A DNA stretch of 64,000 nt from Pseudomonas atagonensis (GCF_011369485.1 NZ_VXCA01000007.1:62001-126000), one strand, 5' to 3'; shown: positions 17,845 through 29,959, numbered from the stretch's first letter. A program made the numbers and translations. Notes: generated by a model from the letters alone, not told the origin.

Positions 17845-17853
17845 TATGGATGT
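17845..17853 (+). promoter_or_regulatory. RsmA/CsrA-like site over the ribosome binding site of cassette gene 2
   Basis: TATGGATGT fits the RsmA consensus CANGGANGU at every fixed position but the first. Its GGA is the only Shine-Dalgarno candidate for the ATG at 17859 (8 bases away). Binding here would block translation. A single 9-base match has modest weight and no flanking hairpin was confirmed. Confidence 0.35.
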
Positions 17854-17858
17854 AATAA

Positions 17859-18668
17859 ATGAATGATCTGTCCGCTGTAAATATGAATGAAGAAGAGAGT
17901 ATCGCGTTCATCGAAAAATGCTGTGAGGAAAGTATTGCAGTGTTGCAGGAGATGAAGTCGCCTCGCGGTATCCGTCGCGCAGTCGATCTGCCTGACAAAG
18001 ACACACTGAATGCTGCAGTGCTTAATTCCACCATGATTGCTTTTCCTGAAGGCATGTCCCGGCGGAACAAGACCATCATCAAGCGCACCTTCCTGTTTGC
18101 CGACCTGTCTGCCGAAATCAAGTATCCGAATCAGAAAGACGCCTCCCTGCGTTTGGCCTACATGCTAAGAGGACTGAACGCCATGGGTTGGGCACACTTT
18201 GGCAAGCCGGACACCTATGAGGAAACGTCCTCGACAGGCGTAACCATGTCCAATGTAGTGCTGGATATTATCAAGGCTGCAATCGGTGGAGTAGGTGGAA
18301 CTGTGGGCGCCGCGATGAAGTTGGGCGCGGAGGCCGCTATCAAAGGTCTGGAAGGTAACAAGGAAGCCCTCAAGCTTTACGAAAAGAATGGCAAAAAAGC
18401 CGGTGGCTCTAACTTTGGGGTTGCCAGTGCATCTGAAAACAAAGATGAAGATGTTTATTTGGTGGTTGGCGCAATCAGCTATACGATCCAGTCTGGCAAT
18501 ACTCAGATTGCGTTTTTCGACAAGACAACTTCCTCGTCGAGCGTTGCGAAGGGGCATGGGGTTTTTACCATGTATCCGCCTGAAGACTTCACTGCAAAAA
18601 AAGAAGCGGCTGCCAACAAGTTCTACGAAGCGGTGGACGCTGCTTTGGAAATGGAATTTGGTTTCTGA
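17859..18668 (+). CDS. Unknown protein, cassette gene 2 (269 aa), Gly-rich hydrophobic helix
   Basis: No known family recognised. It shares its layout with the genes on both sides. Residues 51-111 (MSRRNKTIIKRTFLFADLS ... AYMLRGLNAMGW) match gene 1. The segment EDVYLVVGAISYTIQSGNTQIAFF (198-220) sits where gene 3 has IRILAGVVDADSTLKCVIF. Unique to this member is a Gly/Ala-rich hydrophobic stretch at 132-162 (VVLDIIKAAIGGVGGTVGAA), long enough to insert in a membrane. There is no signal peptide. A pore-forming or membrane-acting component is one speculative reading; a structural or storage protein is another. It is followed by a strong intrinsic terminator only about 20 bases before gene 3. 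Confidence 0.85.
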   Translation: MNDLSAVNMNEEESIAFIEKCCEESIAVLQEMKSPRGIRRAVDLPDKDTLNAAVLNSTMIAFPEGMSRRNKTIIKRTFLFADLSAEIKYPNQKDASLRLAYMLRGLNAMGWAHFGKPDTYEETSSTGVTMSNVVLDIIKAAIGGVGGTVGAAMKLGAEAAIKGLEGNKEALKLYEKNGKKAGGSNFGVASASENKDEDVYLVVGAISYTIQSGNTQIAFFDKTTSSSSVAKGHGVFTMYPPEDFTAKKEAAANKFYEAVDAALEMEFGF

Positions 18669-18677
18669 TTTACTGGG

Positions 18678-18706
18678 TCGGGCGCGCATCGCGCCCGATC
18701 GTTTTT
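18678..18706 (+). terminator. Strong intrinsic terminator between cassette genes 2 and 3
   Basis: TCGGGCGCG pairs perfectly with CGCGCCCGA around a CAT loop and is followed by TCGTTTTT. The 9-bp G/C-rich stem with T-run lies 9 bases after the gene 2 stop and ends 13 bases before the gene 3 ATG. It should make gene 3 expression low or independent. Confidence 0.85.
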
Positions 18707-18719
18707 CTGAGTGAATGTT

Positions 18720-19403
18720 ATGAACTACCAAAATTATATAAGTGCCGGGAGCCTGCTGGCGTGCTCTAGTCTATTGTCGAGTGAACGTCTGAACGACATC
18801 CTGTCCACGTCGGCCTTTATGCAGATGTCTTCCAGCAATAAATATCCGACGCTTCACGAATTTAAAGAATGGAATGATCGATACGCTCAAGTACTACGTT
18901 ATTGCCGCTACGTATCCTCTGGACGCCTCACCTTTGAATATTCCTCGACGTCGCAAGATAGAATCTTCACGCCCAAGGGTGTGATTGTAGCCGCGATGGC
19001 ATCGGAGCTGTCGCCAGAAGAAAAAGACTCGCTCAACTTTATGCTGGAAAGATTCTCTGAGTTGAAAGGCGAGAGTAAGGCTTCGAAAGTCTTCACGCAA
19101 CGAGCAATTGAGTCAGCAAAGGCCGATGTCAGTGAAGAAAAAACTATTCACCGCATCCGCATTCTGGCAGGTGTTGTTGATGCTGACTCAACTTTGAAGT
19201 GTGTGATTTTTAATTTGGCTACTCACCAGCCAATTGAATTTGATTTTTTCAACCAAAACTTTGCACTGGGCGATTTGCTGGGGCACGTCGACACGGAATA
19301 CTTTGCTGCACGGCTGGATGAAGATTACGCAGAGGAAAAAAGGGTGGCAGTGCTAAAGACACTTGCCGGGCGCGGAGACGAGGAAACTGAAAGGTTGTTC
19401 TGA
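18720..19403 (+). CDS. Unknown protein, cassette gene 3 (227 aa)
   Basis: No known family recognised. ATG 18720 is used; an in-frame GTG at 18711 is possible. The N-terminal 9-65 (AGSLLACSSLLSSERLNDIL ... WNDRYAQVLRYCRYVSSG) aligns with the shared module of genes 1 and 2 but lacks their first 40 residues. TFEYSSTSQDRI matches TYEETSSTGVTM of gene 2. The middle is charged and helical (ELSPEEKDSLNFMLERFSEL). A strand pair IRILAGVVDADSTLKCVIFNL and a C-terminal helix YAEEKRVAVLKTLAG complete the shared order. A hydrophobic N-terminal start (GSLLACSSLLS) is too short for a clear signal peptide. It converges on marC. Confidence 0.8.
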   Translation: MNYQNYISAGSLLACSSLLSSERLNDILSTSAFMQMSSSNKYPTLHEFKEWNDRYAQVLRYCRYVSSGRLTFEYSSTSQDRIFTPKGVIVAAMASELSPEEKDSLNFMLERFSELKGESKASKVFTQRAIESAKADVSEEKTIHRIRILAGVVDADSTLKCVIFNLATHQPIEFDFFNQNFALGDLLGHVDTEYFAARLDEDYAEEKRVAVLKTLAGRGDEETERLF

Positions 19404-19468
19404 AAGTCGGGTGACTCAATAACAGTTTTAGTTAGGGCGCCTTGATGTTTTTAATCAATGGCATTTAC

Positions 19469-20065
19469 TCAAGGCACCAGATAACCTTTCACCCCGGTAA
19501 AGATAATCTGCGCCGCCAATGCGCAAACGAACAATCCCATCAGCCGGCTGACAATCTGCAAGCCCTGATCCCCAAGAATTCGCTCGATACGATTGGAAAG
19601 GTAAAGCACCACGCCGACCGTGAAACTGGCCAGCGCAATGCTCATGATGGCGGTGAGTTTATCGTCCCAGTGCGGCTGGCTTACACCCATCACCAGCAGC
19701 GCACCGATGGTGCCGGGGCCGACGGTCAGTGGAATCGTCAGCGGGACGATGGTCACGTCCTGCTGCACGTTATCGGCCTGCACCGCCGGTTTTCCCTGGG
19801 CCATTCCCAACGCGGAAATGAACAGGACACTGCCGGCGCCAATCCGGAAGGCGTCCACGGTTATCCCGAATACATCGAAAATCACCCGTCCGAACAGGTA
19901 CAGCAGGACGCTGGAGACCAAGGTCGCGACGGCGACTTTCCAGGCCAGGCGACGTTGTTCCTTGCGCGAGTAACCGCGGGTCAGGCTGATGAAGCAGGAC
20001 AGCACGAAGAACGGGCTGTAGAGCACCAGCATCTTCAGGTAAACGCTGAACAACACATGGAGCAT
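19469..20065 (-). CDS. MarC family integral membrane protein
   Basis: A 198-residue inner-membrane protein with about six hydrophobic helices, starting MLHVLFSVYLKMLVLYSPFFVLSCFISLT. The family blocks are LFGRVIFDVFGITVDAFRIGAGSVLF and the paired TIVPLTIPLTVGPGTIGALLV. The MarC/NAAT family is a putative transporter or antibiotic-related group without an agreed function; the old link to multiple antibiotic resistance has been disputed. It is monocistronic by spacing, convergent with the unknown cassette and co-directional with retS. Confidence 0.9.
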   Translation of the reverse strand: MLHVLFSVYLKMLVLYSPFFVLSCFISLTRGYSRKEQRRLAWKVAVATLVSSVLLYLFGRVIFDVFGITVDAFRIGAGSVLFISALGMAQGKPAVQADNVQQDVTIVPLTIPLTVGPGTIGALLVMGVSQPHWDDKLTAIMSIALASFTVGVVLYLSNRIERILGDQGLQIVSRLMGLFVCALAAQIIFTGVKGYLVP

Positions 20066-20128
20066 GGTGCTGGCTCACTGGCAGGGAAGTCGTGGAGGAG
20101 TCTATCAGGCACTCGGGCGCCTGTCGGC

Positions 20129-22906
<2,778 letters not shown>

Positions 22907-23005
22907 GGCGAAATCCCTTCGTAGGTTGATGCCAGAATATAACGATGCGCAGCGTCGGAACAGTCCGGCAAAGGCACGCGGCCCCCGCCGGAAACAAAGG
23001 GTAGC

Positions 23006-24301
23006 TTATTCCTGGGTTTCGCCACGTTCACGGGCAATGGCGCGGTAGCCAATGTCCTTGCGGTAGAAGCAGCCTTCCCAGTCGATCGCCGCCGCCAGCT
23101 TGTACGCCTGCTGCTGAGCTTCACCCACGGTGGCGCCCATGGCAGTGGCGCACAGAACGCGACCACCGGCGGTAACGACCTGACCATCCTTCAGCGCAGT
23201 ACCGGCGTGGAAGACTTTGCCTTCCAGGCTGGCGGCTGCGTCCAGACCGTTGATCGCCGCGCCCTTGGCGTAATCGCCCGGGTAGCCACCGGCGGCCAGC
23301 ACGATGCCGACACTTGGCCGTGAATCCCACTGCGCTTCAACCTTGTCCAGCGCTTGCGCCAGTGCGGCTTCGACCAGCAACACCAGGCTCGACTGCAGAC
23401 GCAGCATCACCGGTTGGGTCTCTGGATCGCCGAAGCGGCAGTTGAACTCGATGACCTTCGGGTTACCGGCCTTGTCGATCATCAGACCGGCGTAGAGGAA
23501 ACCGGTGTAGACGTTACCTTCCTCGGCCATGCCGCGCACGGTCGGCCAGATCACCAGATCCATCACGCGCTTGTGCACGTCGGCGGTGACTACCGGGGCA
23601 GGGGAGTAAGCGCCCATGCCGCCAGTGTTCGGGCCGCTGTCGCCGTCGCCGACACGTTTGTGGTCCTGGCTGGTGGCCATCGGCAGAACGTTTTTGCCGT
23701 CGACCATGACGATGAACGAGGCTTCTTCGCCGTCGAGGAATTCTTCGATCACCACGCGTGAACCGGCGTCGCCGAAGGCGTTACCGGCGAGCATATCGCG
23801 CACGGCGTCTTCGGCTTCGGCCAGGGTCATGGCGACGATCACGCCTTTACCGGCGGCCAGGCCATCGGCCTTGATCACGATCGGTGCGCCTTTTTCACGC
23901 AGATAAGCCAGGGCCGGCTCGATCTCGGTGAAGTTCTGGTAGTCGGCAGTCGGAATCTTGTGACGCGCGAGGAAATCCTTGGTGAAGGCTTTCGAGCCTT
24001 CCAGCTGCGCGGCGCCGGCGGTCGGGCCGAAGCAATCCAGACCACGGGAACGGAACAGATCGACGACGCCAGCCACCAGCGGCACTTCCGGGCCGACGAT
24101 GGTCAGGGAAACGTTTTTCTCGGCGAAGTCGGCCAGTTGCTCAAGGGCCAGCACGTCGATGGCGACGTTCTCGCACTTGGCTTCAATCGCCGTACCGGCG
24201 TTGCCCGGCGCGACAAAAACCTTCTGCACACGCTGATCCTGAGCCACTTTCCAGGCCAGAGCGTGTTCACGGCCACCGCTGCCAATGATCAAAACATTCA
24301 T
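23006..24301 (-). CDS. purD: Phosphoribosylamine-glycine ligase PurD
   Basis: Second step of purine synthesis: joins glycine to 5-phosphoribosylamine with ATP. The 431-residue protein starts MNVLIIGSGGREHALAWK and has the ATP-grasp blocks FTKDFLARHKIPTADY, VIKADGLAAGKGVIVA and FNCRFGDPETQPVMLRL. It is complete and of usual length. It lies between purH (upstream, beyond a REP pair) and retS (99 bases downstream), the order seen in other pseudomonads. Confidence 0.97.
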   Translation of the reverse strand: MNVLIIGSGGREHALAWKVAQDQRVQKVFVAPGNAGTAIEAKCENVAIDVLALEQLADFAEKNVSLTIVGPEVPLVAGVVDLFRSRGLDCFGPTAGAAQLEGSKAFTKDFLARHKIPTADYQNFTEIEPALAYLREKGAPIVIKADGLAAGKGVIVAMTLAEAEDAVRDMLAGNAFGDAGSRVVIEEFLDGEEASFIVMVDGKNVLPMATSQDHKRVGDGDSGPNTGGMGAYSPAPVVTADVHKRVMDLVIWPTVRGMAEEGNVYTGFLYAGLMIDKAGNPKVIEFNCRFGDPETQPVMLRLQSSLVLLVEAALAQALDKVEAQWDSRPSVGIVLAAGGYPGDYAKGAAINGLDAAASLEGKVFHAGTALKDGQVVTAGGRVLCATAMGATVGEAQQQAYKLAAAIDWEGCFYRKDIGYRAIARERGETQE

Positions 24302-24345
24302 TTCAAAAACCTCAAAAATCTGTCAGTCGCTGCTGGAGCGCTTTA

Positions 24346-24434
24346 TGTGGGAGCGGGCTTGCTCGCGAAAGCGGTGTGTCAGGCAAAACAGCTGTGACTG
24401 ACAGATTGCATTCGCGAGCAAGCCCGCTCCCACA
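24346..24434. repeat. REP pair (perfect 24-bp inverted arms) between purH and purD
   Basis: Arm 24346-24369 (TGTGGGAGCGGGCTTGCTCG plus CGAA) and its exact reverse complement at 24411-24434 are separated by 41 bases. The spacer itself holds TGTCAG...CTGACA. This is a two-unit REP doublet (a REPIN-like unit), the clearest one in the window. It may stabilise or split the purHD message. Confidence 0.92.
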
Positions 24435-24450
24435 TTTGGATCGAGTTGAA

Positions 24451-26058
24451 TCAGTGCCGGAAATGACGCATTCCAGTGAACACCATCGCAATCCCTGCCT
24501 CATCGGCAGCGGCAATCACTTCAGCATCACGCATCGAGCCGCCTGGCTGGATCACCGCAGTGATACCGACCTTGGCCGCGTTGTCGAGGCCGTCGCGGAA
24601 CGGGAAGAACGCATCCGATGCCATCACCGAACCAGCGACTTGCAGACCGGCGTGCTCAGCCTTGATCGCGGCAATACGCGCCGAGTTTACGCGGCTCATC
24701 TGGCCGGCGCCGACACCGATGGTCTGACGGTTCTTGGCGTAGACGATGGCGTTGGATTTAACGTATTTGGCGACTTTCCAGGCGAAGATCAGGTCATGGA
24801 TTTCCTGTTCGGTCGGTGCGCGTTTGGTCACCACTTTCAGGTCATCGGCGCTGATCATGCCGATGTCGCGGCTTTGTACCAGCAGGCCGCCGTTGACACG
24901 CTTGTAGTCCCAGGCGGCAGCGCGGTCAGCCGACCACTCGCCGCACGCCAGCAGGCGCACGTTGGCTTTGGCCGCCACGATGGCGCGGGCTTCTTCGCTC
25001 ACGCTTGGGGCGATGATCACTTCAACGAACTGACGATCAACGATGGCTTTTGCAGTCTCGGCGTCCAGTTCACGGTTGAACGCGATGATGCCGCCGAAGG
25101 CCGATTCGGTGTCGGTGGCGTAGGCCAGTTCGTAGGCTTGACGGATGCCGCCTTCGGCGTCCGGGCTCACGGCCACGCCGCACGGGTTGGCGTGCTTGAC
25201 GATCACGCAGGCCGGTTTGACGAAGCTCTTCACGCATTCCAGCGCAGCGTCGGTGTCGGCCACGTTGTTGTACGACAGTTCCTTGCCTTGCAGCTGGGTG
25301 GCGGTGGCGATGCCGACTTCGGCAGGCTTGGCTTCAACGTAGAACGCCGCGCTCTGGTGCGGGTTCTCGCCGTAGCGCATTTCCTGCGCCTTGATGAACT
25401 GGCTGTTGAAGGTGCGCGGGAACTCGCTGCGACCTTCAGTGCTGAGGGTTTCAGCAGCCTGATTCACGGTGCCCATGTAGTTGGCGATCATGCCGTCGTA
25501 GGCAGCGGTGTGTTCGAAGGCCTTGAGCATCAGATCGAAACGCTGTGCGTAGGTCAGGCCGCCGGCCTTGAGGTTTTCCAGAACGTTGGCGTAATCGCTG
25601 GCATTCACCACGATGGCCACGTCTTTATGGTTTTTCGCAGCCGAACGGACCATGGTCGGGCCGCCGATGTCGATGTTCTCGATGGCGGTCGGCAGGTCGC
25701 AGCCTGGCTTGTTGATGGTGGCTTCGAACGGGTACAGGTTAACGGCAACCAGATCGATCGGCTTGATGCCGTGCTCGTTCATGATCGCGTCGTCGGTACC
25801 GCGACGACCGAGGATACCGCCGTGGATTTTCGGGTGCAGGGTTTTCACCCGACCGTCCATCATCTCGGCGAAACCGGTGTAATCCGCGACTTCCACTGCG
25901 GCAACACCGTTGTCGCGCAGCAGCTTGAACGTTCCACCGGTGGAGAGGATCTCGACGCCCAGGGCTTCAAGCTCCTTGGCGAATTCGAGGATCCCGGTCT
26001 TGTCGGAAACGCTGATCAAGGCGCGGCGGATCGGCAGGCGGGTAGTCTGGTCGGTCAT
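24451..26058 (-). CDS. purH: Bifunctional AICAR transformylase / IMP cyclohydrolase PurH
   Basis: Last two steps of IMP synthesis. ATG 26058 gives the usual start ([26 protein letters not shown]), 535 residues. The N-terminal IMP cyclohydrolase domain (about 1-200) shows [14 protein letters not shown] and [15 protein letters not shown]. The C-terminal transformylase domain has [25 protein letters not shown] and the end [14 protein letters not shown]. An upstream GGAA precedes the start. It is upstream of purD on the same strand with a REP doublet between. Confidence 0.97.
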   Translation of the reverse strand: MTDQTTRLPIRRALISVSDKTGILEFAKELEALGVEILSTGGTFKLLRDNGVAAVEVADYTGFAEMMDGRVKTLHPKIHGGILGRRGTDDAIMNEHGIKPIDLVAVNLYPFEATINKPGCDLPTAIENIDIGGPTMVRSAAKNHKDVAIVVNASDYANVLENLKAGGLTYAQRFDLMLKAFEHTAAYDGMIANYMGTVNQAAETLSTEGRSEFPRTFNSQFIKAQEMRYGENPHQSAAFYVEAKPAEVGIATATQLQGKELSYNNVADTDAALECVKSFVKPACVIVKHANPCGVAVSPDAEGGIRQAYELAYATDTESAFGGIIAFNRELDAETAKAIVDRQFVEVIIAPSVSEEARAIVAAKANVRLLACGEWSADRAAAWDYKRVNGGLLVQSRDIGMISADDLKVVTKRAPTEQEIHDLIFAWKVAKYVKSNAIVYAKNRQTIGVGAGQMSRVNSARIAAIKAEHAGLQVAGSVMASDAFFPFRDGLDNAAKVGITAVIQPGGSMRDAEVIAAADEAGIAMVFTGMRHFRH

Positions 26059-26090
26059 CTCAATTTCCATCAAAAGCAAAGGAAGTCAGC

Positions 26091-26124
26091 AAAAAAGGCG
26101 ACCGTTTTTTACGCGGGCGCCTTT
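26091..26124 (-). terminator. Intrinsic terminator after fis
   Basis: On the minus strand AAAGGCG pairs with CGCCTTT, with inner CCGCGT/ACGG pairing possible, and runs into TTT. It lies 17 bases after the fis stop and separates dusB-fis from purH. Confidence 0.75.
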
Positions 26125-26141
26125 CTGGTTTGATTGAATGC

Positions 26142-26462
26142 TTACAGCAGATCGTACTGCTTGAGTTTCTTGCGCAGCGTGCCGCGGTTGAGTCCCAGCA
26201 GCTCACTGGCCTTGGTCTGGTTGCCCTTGACGTAGTTCATCACGCTCTCGAGCAGGGGAGCCTCGACTTCGGACAGCACCAGGTTGTACACATCCGTGAC
26301 GGACGCGCCCTCAAGGTGGGCGAAATAATTGTGCAGCGCCTTCTCGACACTCCCGCGAAGGGTCTGACCTTCTTCGCTCGGGGTATTGAGGTGCTGTTTC
26401 AAATTCACGTTGTCGCTCACGGGTGTTGTTCCACTCACTAAAGTCTCGGTCATCATCGTCAT
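26142..26462 (-). CDS. fis: Nucleoid protein Fis
   Basis: DNA-bending nucleoid protein and global regulator, 106 residues from ATG 26462. That start overlaps the dusB stop as ATGA; longer in-frame extensions run back into dusB and are rejected. The C-terminal helix-turn-helix is fully conserved ([33 protein letters not shown]). The dusB-fis operon is the standard proteobacterial arrangement, so expression is probably growth-rate dependent from the promoter upstream of dusB. Confidence 0.96.
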   Translation of the reverse strand: MTMMTETLVSGTTPVSDNVNLKQHLNTPSEEGQTLRGSVEKALHNYFAHLEGASVTDVYNLVLSEVEAPLLESVMNYVKGNQTKASELLGLNRGTLRKKLKQYDLL

Positions 26463-27469
26463 GCGGCCACCCCTTCTTCGTCCCCTGTCAGGCTCTTGTA
26501 ACGCTCGGCGAAGAACTCCCGAACGTTGGCGCATTGTGTTTCCGTACCATCCAAACGATTGAAGTGGGCGCGAAACTCCTTGGCGCCCGGCAAGGTTGCG
26601 AGATACCAGCCCACATGCTTTCGAGCAATGCGTACGCCCATCACGTCCCCATAGAACGCGTGAAGTGCGGCCAGATGCTCTAGCAGAATGTGTTCCACCT
26701 CGATCAGCTCCGGTGCCGGCAATTTCTCGCCAGTGCGCAGGAAGTGTTCGATCTCGCGAAAAATCCATGGCCGCCCTTGAGCGGCACGGCCTACCAACAG
26801 GCCATCGGCACCGGTCGCGTCAAGCACGTAACGGGCCTTTTCCGGCGAATCGATATCGCCATTGGCAAACACCGGAATCGACACGGCCTGCTTGATCGCG
26901 GCAATCGTGTCGTACTCGGCTTCCCCTTTGTACAGATCGGCGCGCGTGCGGCCATGCACTGCCAGCGCGGTGATCCCGGCCTGCTCGGCAATCTTCGCCA
27001 CGGTCAGACCGTTCTTGTTGTCGCGATCCCATCCGGTGCGGATCTTCAAGGTCACCGGCACATCAACTGCAGACACCACGGCGTGCAGGATCTCGGTGAC
27101 CAGTGCTTCATCCTTCAACAACGCGGAGCCGGCAGCCTTGTTGCAGACCTTCTTCGCCGGACAACCCATGTTGATATCAATAATCTGTGCGCCCAGTTCG
27201 ACGTTGGCCCGGGCCGCGTCTGCCAGCATCTGCGCATCGCCACCGGCAATCTGCACCGAGCGTGGCTCGGGATCGCCTTCGTGGATCATGCGCATGCGCG
27301 ACTTGCGGGTGTTCCACAGGCTCATGTCGCTGGTGACCATTTCCGAGACTACAAGCCCTGCGCCCAATCGCTTGCACAACTGACGAAAGGGCTGATCGGT
27401 GACGCCCGCCATCGGGGCGAGGATCAAGCCGTTCTGCAATGTATATGGGCCGATGCGTACCGCCGACAT
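26459..27469 (-). CDS. dusB: tRNA-dihydrouridine synthase B
   Basis: FMN enzyme that reduces uridine in the tRNA D-loop. Family blocks are [19 protein letters not shown] near the N-terminus, [20 protein letters not shown] with the catalytic Cys, [24 protein letters not shown] and [12 protein letters not shown]. Length 336 matches the family. It overlaps fis by 4 bases and is the first gene of that operon. The 185 bases upstream probably hold its promoter; TATCAT near 27521-27526 is a possible -10. Confidence 0.96.
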   Translation of the reverse strand: MSAVRIGPYTLQNGLILAPMAGVTDQPFRQLCKRLGAGLVVSEMVTSDMSLWNTRKSRMRMIHEGDPEPRSVQIAGGDAQMLADAARANVELGAQIIDINMGCPAKKVCNKAAGSALLKDEALVTEILHAVVSAVDVPVTLKIRTGWDRDNKNGLTVAKIAEQAGITALAVHGRTRADLYKGEAEYDTIAAIKQAVSIPVFANGDIDSPEKARYVLDATGADGLLVGRAAQGRPWIFREIEHFLRTGEKLPAPELIEVEHILLEHLAALHAFYGDVMGVRIARKHVGWYLATLPGAKEFRAHFNRLDGTETQCANVREFFAERYKSLTGDEEGVAA

Positions 27470-27654
27470 AGGACTTCCCTGAAGTGGGGCCGGATCATGA
27501 GAGTTCGAAAAAGGGTTGGCATGATACCCGCTCTCGATGACTGGATAAAGGCTGAATTGAACAAAATCTGAACAGTTATTCCGTTATTGCCAGCGGTTTG
27601 GTTGCGCGCAGCAAAGTCAGAAAACCGCCGTCAAATCAGAAACGTTGAAGCGAT

Positions 27655-28932
27655 TCACTCGGGCGAGTGGAAACTCAGGCTGTAATTCACCGCTTTCGGG
27701 CCGGGATCGAGAATATCCAGGGCGATGTGGATCGGCGTCTGCGGCGGCATTTCCGCCATGCCCTCAAGGTCGCCATTGAGGTATTCGCCGGGCTTGAAGC
27801 GACGACTGGCGATCAGGTGGCCGTTGAGGTCGGCGAAACGCAGTTCCAGCAGAGGGAACGGCTGCGAGAAAGTCGCACGGTTATAGATGATGGCATCCAC
27901 CACCAGTGCGCCGCTGAACTCCGGATGGCTGCGCACCACCAGGTTGCTGCTCTTGATTTTGGCGATGTCGACCTTGGATGGCACCGTGCAGCCGATCTGC
28001 GGGCAAACCTGCTGGAACCACGGGCGATATTGGTCTTGCCGCGCCAGCTCTTCGAAATGGTAGGCGATGTATTGGCCGGCCAATCCACCTGCGGCAATCA
28101 GCACCAATAACAGCCAGAGAAGGCGTCGGCCCCACGGCGAACGGCGTTTCTGCCAGTCCAGTTGCAGTGGGTCGTCCGTCAGATCCTGCAAAACTTCGGC
28201 GCGCACGCCGGGTTCTGCGCGTTCGCGTTTTTTGCGCACCGGCTCGATCAGTGGCAAATCGTCCTCATCGGCTTCGTCGCTGGCGCAAAAGCGTTCGCGA
28301 CGGGCATTCGGATCGATCGGATCGTGCAGGCGCAATTGCGGGATGGCGGGCTCGTCATCGAGGTCCACCGGCTCCAGCGACAGCGAAGGTTCAGTGCGAG
28401 CGGGTTTTGCCGGCTCGGACTCGACGATGGGCTGTTCGGCTTCATCTTCTTCGGGCTCGGACAGGCGCTCATCGTCGCGGGCGCTGAACAAACTGTCGCG
28501 CCAGACCGTTTCATCGGCTTCAGGGCTGTCACGCCGGGCGCTCAGGGATTCTTCGCGCTGACGACCGAGTTCGCTGACCGGTTGAATTTCCCGTTGCTCG
28601 AGGCGGGCGAGTTCTTCGTCCAGATCAAGGCTGTCGAGATCCAGTTCGCTGGCGCTCCATTGATTTTGGCTGATGGCGCGCGGCGCGGGCGCCTCGTCGA
28701 CGGCTGGCGGTTCGGCAGCCGGCAGCGTTTCGACCGGCAGCTCGGCGATCAGCGGCGCGACCGGTGTCACCGCGTCCTTGCCGGCGTGTTGCTCAAGCAG
28801 CTGTTTGGCGGCGTTGAACACTTGCAGGCAGGAGCCGCACCGAACCACCCCGCGGGCCACACTCAATTGAGCGTGGCTGACACGGAAACTGGTTTGGCAA
28901 TGCGGGCACTGGGTGACGAAGCTGTCGGTCAT
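27655..28932 (-). CDS. Zinc-ribbon and DUF3426 membrane protein
   Basis: A 425-residue protein. It begins with an MJ0042-type zinc ribbon (CPHCQTSFRVSHAQLSVARG then VRCGSCLQVF), with two CxxC knuckles. A long acidic, low-complexity middle rich in Glu, Ser and Pro follows (about 40-255). One transmembrane helix (LLWLLLVLIAAGGLAGQYIAY) precedes a DUF3426 C-terminal domain with CPQIGCTVPSKVDIAKIK. The family's function is unknown. The gene sits between prmA and dusB in many pseudomonads, 30 bases after prmA on the opposite reading order, so it is probably co-transcribed with prmA. Confidence 0.9.
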   Translation of the reverse strand: MTDSFVTQCPHCQTSFRVSHAQLSVARGVVRCGSCLQVFNAAKQLLEQHAGKDAVTPVAPLIAELPVETLPAAEPPAVDEAPAPRAISQNQWSASELDLDSLDLDEELARLEQREIQPVSELGRQREESLSARRDSPEADETVWRDSLFSARDDERLSEPEEDEAEQPIVESEPAKPARTEPSLSLEPVDLDDEPAIPQLRLHDPIDPNARRERFCASDEADEDDLPLIEPVRKKRERAEPGVRAEVLQDLTDDPLQLDWQKRRSPWGRRLLWLLLVLIAAGGLAGQYIAYHFEELARQDQYRPWFQQVCPQIGCTVPSKVDIAKIKSSNLVVRSHPEFSGALVVDAIIYNRATFSQPFPLLELRFADLNGHLIASRRFKPGEYLNGDLEGMAEMPPQTPIHIALDILDPGPKAVNYSLSFHSPE

Positions 28933-28962
28933 GCGGCGATCCGGTTTATGCAGACGGTCATT

Positions 28963-29841
28963 TTAGCGCCGACGACCGGTGATGCGCACCCAGCCATCGC
29001 GATTGGCGATCGGGTCGAGATCGAAGTCTTGCGCGTAAGCGGCAGCGACTTCCTCACCTTGCTCGGCAAGGATGCCCGACAACGCCAGGCGGCCTCCGGA
29101 TTTGACCAGGCCGGACAGTTGCGGGGCCAGTGACACCAGCGGGCCGGCGAGAATATTGGCGACCAGTACGTCGGCTTTGACCTGCGGCAGGTCTTCCGGC
29201 AGGTACAGCGGGAACAGTTCATCGGCAATGTTGTTGCGCCCGGCGTTGTCGCGCGAGGCTTCCAGCGCCTGCACGTCAATGTCGGTGCCGACGGCTTCTT
29301 TCGCGCCGAGCAGCAGGGCAGCAATCGCCAGAATCCCCGAACCGCAACCGAAGTCCAGCACGTTGCAGTCTTTCAGGTCCTGGCCGTCGAGCCACTCCAG
29401 GCACAGTGCAGTCGTCGGGTGCGTGCCGGTGCCGAACGCTAGGCCCGGGTCCAGCAGCAGGTTGACCGCGTCCGGCTCCGGCGCGGCGTGCCAGCTCGGC
29501 ACGATCCACAGGCGCTGGCCGAAACGCATCGGCTGGAAACCGTCCATCCAGCTGCGTTCCCAGTCCTGATCTTCGATGACTTCGCTGTGATGCTCGGGCA
29601 GCGGGCTGCCGGTCAGCAGCTCCAGGTGCGCCAGCACCGGGGCGGCTTCGGTACCGCCCTCGAACAAGGCCAGCAAGTGGGTGTGCGCCCACAGCGGGGT
29701 GGTGTTGAGTTCCGGTTCGAAGATCGGCTGGTCTTCAGCGTCCATGAAGGTCACCGACACGGCGCCCACTTCAAGGAAAGCGTCTTCGTAGGTTTCGGCT
29801 TGTTCCGGGCTGATGGCGAGTCTTACTTGCAGCCAAGGCAT
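28963..29841 (-). CDS. prmA: Ribosomal protein L11 methyltransferase PrmA
   Basis: SAM-dependent trimethylation of ribosomal protein L11. ATG 29841 gives the usual start [20 protein letters not shown] and 292 residues. The SAM site is [20 protein letters not shown], preceded by [20 protein letters not shown]; the motif [12 protein letters not shown] is also present. It is downstream of the accBC terminator and directly upstream of the DUF3426 gene. Confidence 0.97.
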   Translation of the reverse strand: MPWLQVRLAISPEQAETYEDAFLEVGAVSVTFMDAEDQPIFEPELNTTPLWAHTHLLALFEGGTEAAPVLAHLELLTGSPLPEHHSEVIEDQDWERSWMDGFQPMRFGQRLWIVPSWHAAPEPDAVNLLLDPGLAFGTGTHPTTALCLEWLDGQDLKDCNVLDFGCGSGILAIAALLLGAKEAVGTDIDVQALEASRDNAGRNNIADELFPLYLPEDLPQVKADVLVANILAGPLVSLAPQLSGLVKSGGRLALSGILAEQGEEVAAAYAQDFDLDPIANRDGWVRITGRRR

Positions 29842-29959
29842 GGCGGGCACCTTTGAAAAAATATGATTGCAGCCTAGCGGCCAGCGAGAAGCGCGCAAGT
29901 TTACGCGACCGCGCGCAAGAACACGACCGGGTTGGCAGGGCCACAGGTTTTTCGGTGAA

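Noticed and set aside
16740..19440. Prophage or integrative element around the unknown cassette
   Set aside because: No integrase, transposase, tRNA or direct repeats were seen at the edges; only composition supports transfer.
26142..26768. 208-codon version of Fis
   Set aside because: The extra N-terminal part lies within dusB and is not Fis-like; ATG 26462 gives the family start and overlaps the dusB stop.
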